Assembly (NCBI GenBank): GCA_018883425.1
Contig: VFQY01000015.1
Span: 1 to 34,122, forward strand
DNA length: 34,122 nt
Source: Candidatus Omnitrophota bacterium
GTDB taxonomy: Bacteria; Omnitrophota; Omnitrophia; Omnitrophales; Aquincolibacteriaceae
Direction of reading: 5' to 3'
Shown: in pieces, positions 24,043 to 33,546 of the stretch
How positions within the stretch are numbered: position 1 is the first letter of the stretch
Layout of the letters: every line of letters begins with the position of its first letter
The notes under the pieces: model-generated
Database searches by the model: none
Told to the model about the DNA's origin: nothing
The model's input: only the letters and a program-made list of their open reading frames with translations
Translations under genes and position numbers: made by a program

Positions 24043-24795
24043 ATGAAGGCAGTCGGCATTATTCCCGCGAGGATGGCGTCTACGCGGCTGTCGCAGAAGG
24101 TTCTCCGGCTCATAGCGGGCAAGCCCATGATCTGGCATGTTTGGCAGAGGGTGCGTCAGGCCAAGCTTCTTTCTGATCTGATGGTGGCCTGCGATGATGA
24201 AAAGATTGCTGCCTGTGTGCGCGAATTCGGGGGTAAGGCCGTGATGACGCGCGCGGATCATCCCAATGGAAGTTCACGGGTGGGGGAAGCCGCCGCGCAG
24301 CTGGATGCGGAAGTGATCGTCAACATCCAGGGAGACGAGCCGCTGATCGAGCCGTCCAACATCGACGCGATTGTGCAAGCTTTCCGGGCCCGTCCCGAGG
24401 ATCAGGCCGTGACGCTTGCGATCCGGAAAACGGACCGGGCGGATTATGAAAACCCCAACGTTGTCAAAGCGGTGACGGACGCGTCGGGCTATGCCCTTTA
24501 TTTTTCCCGTTCGCCGATTCCCTTTTTTCGGGATCCGGCCGAGGGGGGCTTTTCGTATTTGAAGCATCTTGGAATTTACGGTTACAGGCGCCGCTTCCTG
24601 CTCGATTTTTTGACGTGGGAAAGCACGGTGCTGGAGAAGACCGAAAAACTCGAGCAGCTTAGGGTTCTCGAGCGCGGCCGCAAACTTCGAGTTGTGGAGA
24701 CGCTTGAGGATTCGATCGGTGTGGACACCGAAGAAGATATTCTGAAGGCTGAAACCGAATTCAAAAAACGTCACTCAGGAGCCGGGAGCATTTAA
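24043..24795 (+). CDS. kdsB: 3-deoxy-manno-octulosonate cytidylyltransferase
   Basis: Makes CMP-Kdo from CTP and Kdo. The 250-residue protein has IIPARMASTRL at the N-terminus, AGKPMIWHVW, MTRADHPNG, VNIQGDEPLIEP, FSRSPIPFF, KHLGIYGYR, EKLEQLRVLE and IGVDTEEDI near the end, all in KdsB order. Two loops differ from the common form: RLSQKVLRL in place of RLPGKPLxD, and HPNGSSRV in place of HxSGTDR. The key Lys and Arg are kept. It could use Kdo or a related ulosonic acid. It ends directly against the pyrG ATG (TAAATG), so CTP synthase is probably made with it. Confidence 0.9.
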   Translation: MKAVGIIPARMASTRLSQKVLRLIAGKPMIWHVWQRVRQAKLLSDLMVACDDEKIAACVREFGGKAVMTRADHPNGSSRVGEAAAQLDAEVIVNIQGDEPLIEPSNIDAIVQAFRARPEDQAVTLAIRKTDRADYENPNVVKAVTDASGYALYFSRSPIPFFRDPAEGGFSYLKHLGIYGYRRRFLLDFLTWESTVLEKTEKLEQLRVLERGRKLRVVETLEDSIGVDTEEDILKAETEFKKRHSGAGSI

Positions 24796-26430
<1,635 letters not shown>

Positions 26431-26439
26431 GGAGAGAGT

Positions 26440-27282
26440 ATGCCTACCCAACAGGTTCAAGCCGGCAATGTAGCGTTCGGTGATTCGCAGAAACTGGTTC
26501 TGATCGGAGGGCCCTGCGTCATCGAAAGCGAAGACAGTGTGATGCGCCACGCCGAAAAAATATCGGAGGCTGCCCGGGAATTCGGCATCCCTTATGTTTT
26601 CAAGGCCAGTTATGACAAAGCCAACCGATCCTCGTCAAAGTCCTTCCGGGGCCCGGGTCTTGATGAGGGGCTGAAAATTCTGGCTAAAGTAAAAAACCAC
26701 TGGGGGCTTCCGGTTCTGAGCGACGTGCACGGTGCGGACGAGATCAAGGCTGCGGCCGAGGTGCTCGACGTTCTGCAGATTCCGGCTTTTCTTTGCCGGC
26801 AAACAGATCTTCTGGAAGCAGCCGCGCGCACGGGACGGGTAGTGAACGTAAAAAAGGGGCAGTTTCTTTCTCCTTGGGAAGCAAAAAATATTGTCGACAA
26901 GATGGAAAGCGCCGGATGCAGAAAAATTCTGCTTACGGAGCGGGGGTTCACGTTCGGCTATCAGAATCTCGTCAGCGATTTCCGTTCGATCCAGATCATG
27001 AAAAGTTTCGGCTACCCGGTGGTTTTCGACGCCACACACTCTGTCCAGCAGCCCGGCGGCAAGGGAACTTCCTCGGGAGGGGCGGCGGAATTTATTCCGA
27101 TGCTGGCCCGCTGCGCGGTGGTTGCAGGCGCGGATGCCGTCTTTATGGAAATTCACGAGAATCCCGCGGAGGCCCTTTCCGATGGTCCCAACGCGCTTCC
27201 TTTGGAAAAGCTGCGCGGTGTTTTGAACGTGCTCCAGCGGCTGAAGGATGTGATCGCGCAAAATCAAGAGGCCTTGTCATGA
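26440..27282 (+). CDS. kdsA: 2-dehydro-3-deoxyphosphooctonate aldolase (Kdo-8-phosphate synthase)
   Basis: Condenses phosphoenolpyruvate with arabinose-5-phosphate to Kdo-8-phosphate. The 280 residues show GGPCVIES (Cys26), KASYDKANRSS, GPGLDEGL, LPVLSDVH, the QTDLL segment, KKGQFLSPW, TERGFTFGY, FDATHSVQQPGG (His200) and the FMEIHENP...SDGPNALP end (Glu237, Asp248). The Cys26 is the ligand that marks the metal-dependent class of Kdo8P synthases; the E. coli-type enzymes have Asn at this place. ATG 26440 follows AAGGAGAG. Its stop overlaps the kdsD ATG as ATGA. Confidence 0.96.
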   Translation: MPTQQVQAGNVAFGDSQKLVLIGGPCVIESEDSVMRHAEKISEAAREFGIPYVFKASYDKANRSSSKSFRGPGLDEGLKILAKVKNHWGLPVLSDVHGADEIKAAAEVLDVLQIPAFLCRQTDLLEAAARTGRVVNVKKGQFLSPWEAKNIVDKMESAGCRKILLTERGFTFGYQNLVSDFRSIQIMKSFGYPVVFDATHSVQQPGGKGTSSGGAAEFIPMLARCAVVAGADAVFMEIHENPAEALSDGPNALPLEKLRGVLNVLQRLKDVIAQNQEALS

Positions 27283-28247
27283 GTTCATCGGTTTTGAAAA
27301 CGGCACGTGAAGTTCTTGCGACGGAAGCCCGCGCAATTCAGCGTTTGACGCGGCGCATTGGTCCTGAGTTCGAAAAAGCCGTTCAGAAAATGGCGGAGTG
27401 CCGGGGACGCGTGATCATCTCGGGCATGGGGAAACCCGGTTTTATTGCCCGAAAAATCGCCGCGACGCTCGCGTCGACGGGAACGCCGAGTCTTTACCTC
27501 CATCCCGCGGAAGCGATTCACGGAGATCTCGGGATGGTCAAGCGCGAAGATCTCGTCATCGCGATTTCCAACAGCGGAGAGACGGAGGAAGTCGTCAGGA
27601 TGCTGTCCACTCTAAAAAAAATCGGCGTGACGCTGATGGCTTTGACCAGCAATCCGAAATCGCCGCTGGCAAAAAATGCGGATATCGTTCTTGACCTTGG
27701 GATTACGCGCGAGGCATGTCCTCTGAACTTGGCGCCCTCGACATCCACCACGGCGGCTTTGGCGATGGGCGACGCGCTTGCGCTCTCTGTCCTGAAGAAA
27801 AGGGGGTTTCGCCAGGAAGATTTTGCGCTTCTCCATCCGGGCGGGAGTCTGGGCCGTAAACTCCTGAAGGTCAGCGATCTCATGCGCAAAGGAGGCAGTA
27901 ATCCCGTTGTGGAGGAAAATACGCCGCTCGAGAAAGCGCTCCTTGTCATCACGGCCGCGCGCGCCGGAAGCTGCGCTCTTGTGGACCGCAAAAGGCGTTT
28001 GACGGGAATTTTCACGGACGGCGATCTGCGCCGTCACTTGGGTGACGACGGCGGTCAGATTCTCAAACAGCCTGTGAAGAAATTTGCGACGCTCAAGCCT
28101 CTTTCGGTTGTTCATGACCAGCTGGCGGCAGAAGCGCTGAATTTGCTTCGGTCAAAAAAAATTGATGAACTGCCTGTGGTTGATGCCCAGCGGCGCGTGG
28201 TCGGCATGCTGGACGTTCAGGATCTTTTGCGGGCCGGTTTTGTTTAA
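27279..28247 (+). CDS. kdsD: Arabinose-5-phosphate isomerase
   Basis: Converts ribulose-5-phosphate to arabinose-5-phosphate, the substrate of the KdsA encoded just upstream. The 322-residue protein has a SIS domain (~30-180; ISGMGKPGFIARKIA, ASTGTPSLYLHPAEAIHGDLG, AISNSGETEE, PSTSTTAALAMGDALA, LHPGGSLGRKLL) and two C-terminal CBS repeats (~205-322; GIFTDGDLRRHL and ELPVVDAQRRVVG). The frame is open far upstream inside kdsA, but ATG 27279 overlaps the kdsA stop and gives the family length. KpsF/GutQ-type paralogues look alike, so the name rests on context, which is strong. Confidence 0.95.
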   Translation: MSSSVLKTAREVLATEARAIQRLTRRIGPEFEKAVQKMAECRGRVIISGMGKPGFIARKIAATLASTGTPSLYLHPAEAIHGDLGMVKREDLVIAISNSGETEEVVRMLSTLKKIGVTLMALTSNPKSPLAKNADIVLDLGITREACPLNLAPSTSTTAALAMGDALALSVLKKRGFRQEDFALLHPGGSLGRKLLKVSDLMRKGGSNPVVEENTPLEKALLVITAARAGSCALVDRKRRLTGIFTDGDLRRHLGDDGGQILKQPVKKFATLKPLSVVHDQLAAEALNLLRSKKIDELPVVDAQRRVVGMLDVQDLLRAGFV

Positions 28248-28249
28248 AC

Positions 28250-29194
28250 GTGGCGAAGAAAAAGCCTTACCGTTATCCGCTTTACCTTTTAGCGCGTTCG
28301 GCCGCGGGCCTTTTGGCGCTTCTGCCGAGACATGCTCTGACGGCGCTTGCCGCGGGGCTGGGACGCTTGGGCTTTCGGGTGATAACCCGGCAGAGAAACA
28401 AGACGATTGAAAATCTGACTTTTGCGTTCGGCGGGCGAAAGACGCCGGCTGAGATCTACGCTCTCGCCGAAAAAGTTTTTGAAAACAGTGCCGTGAATGC
28501 GGCTGAAATACTGCAATTTCCGAAGCTGAACGCCGAGAAAATCCGGACTTTTGTAGAAGCTGAGGACGGACTGGCGGTCTACCGAAGCTTGCTTGAGGAG
28601 GGCCGCGGCTTGATCTCGTTAACGGCTCATCTGGGAAACTGGGAGCTGCTGGCGGGAACGGCTATATCTCTTGGGATCCGAGGCAGTGTTGTCGCGCGCA
28701 GAATTTATTATGAGCCGTTTAACCGATGGCTTGTGGGTTTGAGAAGTGCTTTGAACGTTGAGACCATCTACCGGGATGAGTCTCCGCGGAAACTCCTGAA
28801 AATTCTGAAAAGCGGCGGGGTTGTCGGAATTCTTCCGGATCAGGACATTGACAGCCTCAAAGGCGTCTTTATCGATTTTATGGGCCGGCCGGCTTACACG
28901 CCGGTCGCCCCCGCGAAGCTGGCCATCGCAAGCGGGGCGCCGATTCTGCCTAATTTTCTGGTGCGCCTCGGCGGCGGCCGATACAGACTGCTGACGCAAC
29001 GGCCTCTGAGGCCGCAGGATTTTCAGCGGGCTCAAGATCCGGTTCTGGCCATGACGCGCGCCTGGATGCAGGCCTGTGAAAAGGTGATTTTGGAATACCC
29101 GGACCAGTGGGCGTGGATGCACAACCGCTGGAAGACGAGGCCTGACGATCTTCGGCTCCGGAAAAAAGGCCCCGAGGCGCACGCGCTCTCTTAG
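28250..29194 (+). CDS. lpxL: LpxL/HtrB-family lipid A acyltransferase (second copy)
   Basis: A 314-residue inner-membrane acyltransferase that should add a secondary acyl chain to Kdo-lipid A or its precursor. An N-terminal hydrophobic region (~10-30) leads to QRNKTIENLTFAF. The catalytic HLGNWE (His127, Glu132) follows, then ARRIYYEPFNRW, LPDQDIDS, FIDFMGRPAYTPVAPA and the closing PDQWAWMHNRWKTR. It is distinct from the LpxL domain fused to ELM1 at 13709, so the window has two such acyltransferases. The start is GTG 28250, two bases after the kdsD stop. LpxL, LpxM and phospholipid-type members cannot be separated by sequence. Confidence 0.91.
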   Translation: MAKKKPYRYPLYLLARSAAGLLALLPRHALTALAAGLGRLGFRVITRQRNKTIENLTFAFGGRKTPAEIYALAEKVFENSAVNAAEILQFPKLNAEKIRTFVEAEDGLAVYRSLLEEGRGLISLTAHLGNWELLAGTAISLGIRGSVVARRIYYEPFNRWLVGLRSALNVETIYRDESPRKLLKILKSGGVVGILPDQDIDSLKGVFIDFMGRPAYTPVAPAKLAIASGAPILPNFLVRLGGGRYRLLTQRPLRPQDFQRAQDPVLAMTRAWMQACEKVILEYPDQWAWMHNRWKTRPDDLRLRKKGPEAHALS

Positions 29195-29223
29195 CGCGGC
29201 GGCTGCGGCCTCAAAGGAAAAAT

Positions 29224-30135
29224 ATGTTCAAAAAAGTTCTGATAGGAAGCGCCGTTTTCATCGCACTCTACGCGGGCCTTGTGCAGGTGCAGATTCTGGT
29301 GACTCAGAAAGCCGGACGGAAAGCCGCTCTTTCGGGATCCCCGAAGAAAGAAGCGACCCATAAGGTGTTTTCTTTTTCGTTCGCCAAGTATACGCCGGAA
29401 GGTCAAAAAGAGATCGAAATTGAAGGAGACTCTGCGGACATTCTCTCGACGACTGTGTATTTGAGTAATGTCGTCGCCAAGGCTTATGCCGAGGAAGTTC
29501 CGGTGACGATGACGGCGGATAAAGGCAATTACGACAAGACCCGCAACAAGGTTCATCTTCATGAGAACGTTGTTGCGACCACGGCGGACGGGGCCAGGCT
29601 TTTGACCGAAGAACTGGATATTCATCCGGCCGAAAAAATGATGGAAACGCAGGTCGAGGTTCAGGTCAAGAAGGACAATATCAACATCGAAGGCGTCGGC
29701 GCGCAGGGCGACTCGCAGCTCAAGCGGGTCAAGTTCAAAAAGAACGTGACGGTAATCATTCAGACTGCGGAAGAGGCTGTTTCCGGCGCGGCGCAGGCTG
29801 AAGGCGGGCCTACAGTCATCACCTGCGACGGGCCCTTGGTGATTGATTACTCAAAGAACATTGCGCACTTCAAAGATAACGTGGCGGCAGAGGACCGCCG
29901 CGGCAAGTTGACAGCGGATGTGATGGACGTTTATTACAATAAACTTAGCCGCCGCGTTTCTAAGATCGTCGCTCTCGGTAACGTGGTTATCGAGAATCCC
30001 GACGGCAATAAAACTTTCAGCGACAGCGTGATTTATTTGGCCGACGAGGGGCGCATTATTCTCGGCGGCGACACGGAGGCCCTTTACTACGAGGGCGCGT
30101 CCGAATCTTTTCCCGGAGGTAATAAACTCTTATGA
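29224..30135 (+). CDS. lptC: Fused LptC-LptA-like LPS transport protein
   Basis: A 303-residue bitopic protein of the LPS bridge. Residues 5-28 form the membrane anchor typical of LptC. Residues ~45-170 are an LptC-type beta-jellyroll region (IEGDSADI, TADKGNYDK, VHLHENVVATTADGARLLTEEL). A second OstA/LptA-like unit follows at ~200-292 (VITCDGPLVIDYSKNIAHF, LTADVMDVYYN, VSKIVALGNVVIE, FSDSVIYLADEGRIIL). No separate lptA lies between it and lptB, in keeping with a fusion. The ATG 29224 follows AAAGGA. Its stop overlaps the lptB ATG (ATGA). The C-terminal unit could alternatively be an extended LptC without LptA function. Confidence 0.87.
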   Translation: MFKKVLIGSAVFIALYAGLVQVQILVTQKAGRKAALSGSPKKEATHKVFSFSFAKYTPEGQKEIEIEGDSADILSTTVYLSNVVAKAYAEEVPVTMTADKGNYDKTRNKVHLHENVVATTADGARLLTEELDIHPAEKMMETQVEVQVKKDNINIEGVGAQGDSQLKRVKFKKNVTVIIQTAEEAVSGAAQAEGGPTVITCDGPLVIDYSKNIAHFKDNVAAEDRRGKLTADVMDVYYNKLSRRVSKIVALGNVVIENPDGNKTFSDSVIYLADEGRIILGGDTEALYYEGASESFPGGNKLL

Positions 30136-30857
30136 ACCTGCTCGAAACCAAACAGCTCCGCAAGTCCTACAAGGGCAGAACCGTTGTTGACGGCGTCAGT
30201 ATCACGATCGGGCGCGGTGAGATCGTGGGTTTGCTGGGGCCCAACGGCGCCGGCAAAACCACAACCTTTTATATGACGGTCGGGGTGATCTCGCCCGAGA
30301 GCGGTCAAATTTTTTTCCGCGGCGAGGACATCACGTCTTTGCCGATGTATCAAAGGGCCCGCCTCGGCATGGGCTATCTTTCTCAGGAACCCTCGATTTT
30401 CCGCAAATTGACCGTCGAGGAAAATATTATGGCCATTCTCGAGACACTCGACATACCGCAGAAGGAGCGGGACACGCGCCTCCTCAGCCTTTTGCGCGAG
30501 CTCGATATCGAGTATCTTGCAAAGAGCAAGGCCTACACGCTTTCCGGCGGGGAGCGCCGACGGCTTGAAATTACCCGAGCGCTGGTGACCAACCCTTCTT
30601 TAATTCTCCTCGACGAACCCTTCAGCGGCGTCGATCCGATTGCCGTTTTTGAAGTTCAGAAAATTTTACAGAAACTTAAGCAGCAGGGCCTGAGTATCCT
30701 CCTGACCGACCACAGCGTCCGCGAGACTTTGGCGATCACGGATCGGGCTTATCTTTTGTGCGACGGCCGGGTTGAGGTGTCCGGAACGTCGATGTTTTTG
30801 GCCTCGGATCCTAAGGCCCGCGAGCTTTATCTCGGGCATAAATTTACACTTGCATAA
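30132..30857 (+). CDS. lptB: LPS export ABC transporter ATP-binding protein
   Basis: The ATPase of the LptB2FG exporter that pulls LPS from the inner membrane into the Lpt bridge. The 241 residues show Walker A GPNGAGKT (36-43), the Q-loop region YLSQEPSIFRKLTVEEN, signature LSGGE (137-141) and Walker B ILLDEPF with Glu162, then GVDPIA and DHSVRETL with the switch His. The FRKLTVEEN and RAYLLCDGRV segments are typical of LptB. LptF and LptG are not in the window. In many proteobacteria rpoN follows lptB; here hpf follows directly, 15 bases on. Confidence 0.96.
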   Translation: MNLLETKQLRKSYKGRTVVDGVSITIGRGEIVGLLGPNGAGKTTTFYMTVGVISPESGQIFFRGEDITSLPMYQRARLGMGYLSQEPSIFRKLTVEENIMAILETLDIPQKERDTRLLSLLRELDIEYLAKSKAYTLSGGERRRLEITRALVTNPSLILLDEPFSGVDPIAVFEVQKILQKLKQQGLSILLTDHSVRETLAITDRAYLLCDGRVEVSGTSMFLASDPKARELYLGHKFTLA

Positions 30858-30872
30858 GAAAGGGAGAAAGTG

Positions 30873-31418
30873 ATGGATATTCGTTATTCGGGCAAGAACA
30901 TTCGTGTGACCAAGGCGGTGAAGGATCATCTGGAGGAGCGGATCGGCAAACTGGATAAGTACGCCCCCAGGATCGTAGAGTCGCACATCGTTCTGAAAAA
31001 AGAAAAATATTTGTACGTTGTCCAGGTCACTCTTCTCGGCAAGGATCTGAAGGTTTACGGTGAAGGCTCTGAGAAAGACAACCTTTACGCGGCGATCGAA
31101 GCGGCGGTTCTCAAGGTTGAAAAACAGCTCAAACGTTACCGCGACAAAATCAAGGATCACCGCAAGGAACACGGCGATGGTGCGCTGCCCCCGAAAATTA
31201 AGGCCGCCGCGCGCATCATGAAAGAGACGCTGGCCTCACGCAAGCCGTCGATCATCGAAGTTTCAAGCGATGTCAAGCCGATGAGCGTTGAGGAGGCGAG
31301 CCTGCAGCTTGAGCTTGGGCGCGATACTTTTCTTGTTTTTTCGAATGCCGCGACGCGCAAGCCCACGGTCATCTTCAAGCTCGACGACGGCAATCACGGT
31401 TTAATCTCGGCAAAATAG
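30873..31418 (+). CDS. hpf: Long-form ribosome hibernation promoting factor
   Basis: Binds the ribosome decoding region and dimerises ribosomes into inactive 100S particles in stationary phase. The 181-residue protein has an N-terminal S30AE/HPF domain (~1-105; IRYSGKNIRVTKAVKDHLEERIGKLDKY, LYAAIEAAVLKVEKQLKRYRDKIKDH). After a linker, a C-terminal dimerisation domain (~130-178; KPMSVEEASLQLELGRDTF, VIFKLDDGNHGLI) marks the long form, unlike the short E. coli HPF. I prefer ATG 30873 over GTG 30870; both sit behind AAAGGGAGAA. It occupies the place between lptB and ptsN where proteobacteria also have hpf. Confidence 0.95.
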   Translation: MDIRYSGKNIRVTKAVKDHLEERIGKLDKYAPRIVESHIVLKKEKYLYVVQVTLLGKDLKVYGEGSEKDNLYAAIEAAVLKVEKQLKRYRDKIKDHRKEHGDGALPPKIKAAARIMKETLASRKPSIIEVSSDVKPMSVEEASLQLELGRDTFLVFSNAATRKPTVIFKLDDGNHGLISAK

Positions 31419-31465
31419 GCAGGAGCTGAAACCCTAACAGATTCCCCCGAATTTTTGAACGTTTT

Positions 31466-31473
31466 AAAGGAGG
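31466..31473 (+). promoter_or_regulatory. Shine-Dalgarno that sets the ptsN start
   Basis: AAAGGAGG at 31466-31473 is eight bases before GTG 31482. It argues for that start over TTG 31455, which lies upstream of it, and over ATG 31491, which would be 17 bases away. Confidence 0.7.
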
Positions 31474-31481
31474 CAATCCAC

Positions 31482-31946
31482 GTGAAGATCATGGACTTTT
31501 TGGACAAGAAAGCAATCAAACTGGACCTTCAGGCGGCGGAAAAAGAAGACGCTCTGAAAGAGCTGGTGGATCTTCTTGCCGAAACGCAGGATATCGGGGA
31601 CAAAAAGAGCATTCTTAAAGCGCTGATCGAGCGCGAAAGTCTGGGATCCACCGGGATCGGTCAGGGTATTGCTATCCCGCACGGTAAAACCGACAAGGTC
31701 GGCGAGCTTGTCGCGGTTCTCGGCATCAGCCAGAAGGGCGTCAACTTCGAGGCCCTCGACGGGGAACCCGTGTACATTTTCTTTCTTCTCGTAGCGCCCA
31801 AGGACACGGCCGGACCGCATTTGAAAGCGCTGGCGCAGATTTCGCGTCTGCTGCGCGATTCGTACTTCTGCGAATTGCTGAAGCGCTGCCGGACGGCAGA
31901 AGAAGTTTATGAGCTCATCAAGCGTGAAGAGGAAAAGAAACACTAA
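31482..31946 (+). CDS. ptsN: PTS IIA-like nitrogen-regulatory protein
   Basis: EIIA(Ntr)-type phosphoacceptor (154 residues) that in other bacteria receives phosphate from HPr and regulates potassium transport, stress and envelope functions rather than sugar import. The active His67 is in IAIPHGKT, with GSTGIGQG before it, and FFLLVAPKDTAGPHLKALAQISRLL in the C-terminal half, all as in PtsN. The start is GTG 31482 (see the Shine-Dalgarno at 31466). No EIIB or EIIC component is seen, in line with a regulatory role. ptsH and ptsI follow after one gene, so the phosphate source is encoded in the same locus. Confidence 0.94.
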   Translation: MKIMDFLDKKAIKLDLQAAEKEDALKELVDLLAETQDIGDKKSILKALIERESLGSTGIGQGIAIPHGKTDKVGELVAVLGISQKGVNFEALDGEPVYIFFLLVAPKDTAGPHLKALAQISRLLRDSYFCELLKRCRTAEEVYELIKREEEKKH

Positions 31947-31988
31947 ACCGGGTTCTAGACAAGGGAACCGCGGCAGGAGTTTTTAGGC

Positions 31989-33248
31989 ATGCAGTTTTTT
32001 AAGTGGCTGTATCCGGGCATCGGAATCAAACGATGGATCACTCTTTGCCTTCTCGGCTTGGGGCTGATTGTTTTCGTGGCTTTGGCCGCCGTTCGAACGA
32101 TTTCAGAGACCAGCGTTCTTCTTGCGTCATTTGCCACCGCGGTTCTGATCTTCGGTATTTTTCTTGTCTACACGGCGATTAAAAACATGCTGAGGATTTT
32201 CGTGCGGGCGTTGATGCCGCCTCACGCCGACGAGAATCTGGTCGACATCGTGTACCAGAAACGCCAGAGCGATTCCCTGATGCGGGGGCCGCGCGTGGTC
32301 GTGGTCGGCGGCGGAACCGGCCTGAGTACGCTGCTGGCCGGCGTGAAGCTGTTCACGAGCAACATCACGGCTATTGTCACCGTGACGGACACGGGGGGAA
32401 GCTCCGGACGCCTGCGCGACGAGCTCGACATGCTGCCTCCGGGGGATATCCGCAACTGCCTCGTGGCGTTGGCGGACGCCGAACCCTTGATCCGGGATCT
32501 TTTTCAATACCGCTTCGAGGTAGGTGAAGGTCTGAAGGGACACAGTTTCGGAAATCTTTTTATCACGGCCCTTTCAAAAGTGACGGGCGATTTTGAAAAA
32601 GCGGTGGCGGAGTCCAGCAAAGTTCTTGCGATTCGGGGGCGGGTGATTCCCTCGACGCTGGAGAAAGTCACTCTGGTCGGTGAGTTTGTGGACGGAACGA
32701 CCCTTGAGGGCGAGACCACGATTACCGATGCTCAAAAGCCTCTGAAAAATATCCGTCTGAAGCCGCATGACTGCAAGGCGCATCCTGAAGCTCTCGACGC
32801 CATCGCCAACGCGGATTTGGTGATCCTGGGTCCCGGGAGTCTCTACACCAGCGTGCTGCCGAACCTTTTGATCAAGGATCTGCATGATGCGATCCTGAAA
32901 ACGGATGCTTACAAAGTGCATATCGTCAATGTGATGACCCAGCCCGGAGAAACTGACGGTTTCTCGGCGTGGGATCACTTGAGAGTTCTCATCGAACACA
33001 CCGACCCGCGTGTGGTGGATGCGGTCTTCGTCAACGTGCAGGAAATTCCCGCTGATCTGGTGGACAAGTACCGGGTGAAGGGCGCTGAAGTGGTCCGTTT
33101 GGACCTGGACACAATCCACGAAAAAGGTTACGCGATCATCGAGGGGAAAATTCTGAAGACGGACGGACAGGTCCGTCATGATTCTGAAAAACTGGCACGG
33201 CTTGTTTTCGATCATTACATGAGCGTCACCAAGACGGCCAAGGTGTGA
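31989..33248 (+). CDS. yvcK: YvcK/CofD-like gluconeogenesis factor with N-terminal membrane anchor
   Basis: YvcK proteins bind UDP-GlcNAc or related nucleotide sugars and support cell-wall homeostasis and growth on gluconeogenic carbon sources. This 419-residue copy has two hydrophobic helices at its N-terminus (~15-36 and ~43-63), absent from the ~320-residue B. subtilis form. The core has VVVVGGGTGLSTLL (GGGTG at 107-111), VTDTGGSSGRLR, PPGDIRNCL, GNLFITALS, LGPGSLYTSVLPNLL and VMTQPGETDGFSAWDH. ATG 31989 follows an AGGAG located about 9 bases before it. It lies between ptsN and ptsH, where proteobacteria carry rapZ. Confidence 0.93.
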   Translation: MQFFKWLYPGIGIKRWITLCLLGLGLIVFVALAAVRTISETSVLLASFATAVLIFGIFLVYTAIKNMLRIFVRALMPPHADENLVDIVYQKRQSDSLMRGPRVVVVGGGTGLSTLLAGVKLFTSNITAIVTVTDTGGSSGRLRDELDMLPPGDIRNCLVALADAEPLIRDLFQYRFEVGEGLKGHSFGNLFITALSKVTGDFEKAVAESSKVLAIRGRVIPSTLEKVTLVGEFVDGTTLEGETTITDAQKPLKNIRLKPHDCKAHPEALDAIANADLVILGPGSLYTSVLPNLLIKDLHDAILKTDAYKVHIVNVMTQPGETDGFSAWDHLRVLIEHTDPRVVDAVFVNVQEIPADLVDKYRVKGAEVVRLDLDTIHEKGYAIIEGKILKTDGQVRHDSEKLARLVFDHYMSVTKTAKV

Positions 33249-33249
33249 T

Positions 33250-33543
33250 ATGTCTGACGGAACGCCTCAGGACGGCAGTCTCGAAAAAAAATTCACGGTG
33301 AGCAACAAGCTGGGTCTGCACGCTCGGCCGGCAGCCCTCTTTGTGCAGACAGCCAACCGCTTTCAGTGCGAGGTCACGGTCAAGAAAGGCCGCCAGAAAG
33401 TGAACGGTAAATCGATCATGGGAATTATGACGCTGGCCGTTCAGCAGGGAACGGTGATTACGGTCCGCACGGAAGGACCCGAGGCCCAGCAGGCTATGAC
33501 CGAAATAGCGCGCCTGATCGAGAACAATTTTGGAGAAGAATAA
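33250..33543 (+). CDS. ptsH: Phosphocarrier protein HPr
   Basis: Small phosphocarrier (97 residues) that takes phosphate from EI and passes it to EIIA proteins. The active His24 (the His15 equivalent) is in LGLHARPAA. The regulatory Ser55 (the Ser46 equivalent) is in GKSIMGIMTLA, a stretch that resembles the Gram-positive form recognised by HPr kinase rather than the E. coli KSLFKLQ. The N-terminus is about nine residues longer than usual. It starts one base after the yvcK stop, with AAGGTG upstream, and ptsI follows three bases after its own stop. Confidence 0.95.
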   Translation: MSDGTPQDGSLEKKFTVSNKLGLHARPAALFVQTANRFQCEVTVKKGRQKVNGKSIMGIMTLAVQQGTVITVRTEGPEAQQAMTEIARLIENNFGEE

Positions 33544-33546
33544 ACC

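Noticed and set aside
26793-27278. N-terminal extension of kdsD by 162 residues
   Set aside because: It overlaps kdsA in another frame. The translation is Arg/Gly-rich with no domain, and the ATGA overlap at 27279 gives the normal KdsD length.
31951-31972. GGTTC...GAACC hairpin between ptsN and yvcK
   Set aside because: It is only five base pairs with no T-run, and the genes around it look co-transcribed, so it is not called a terminator.
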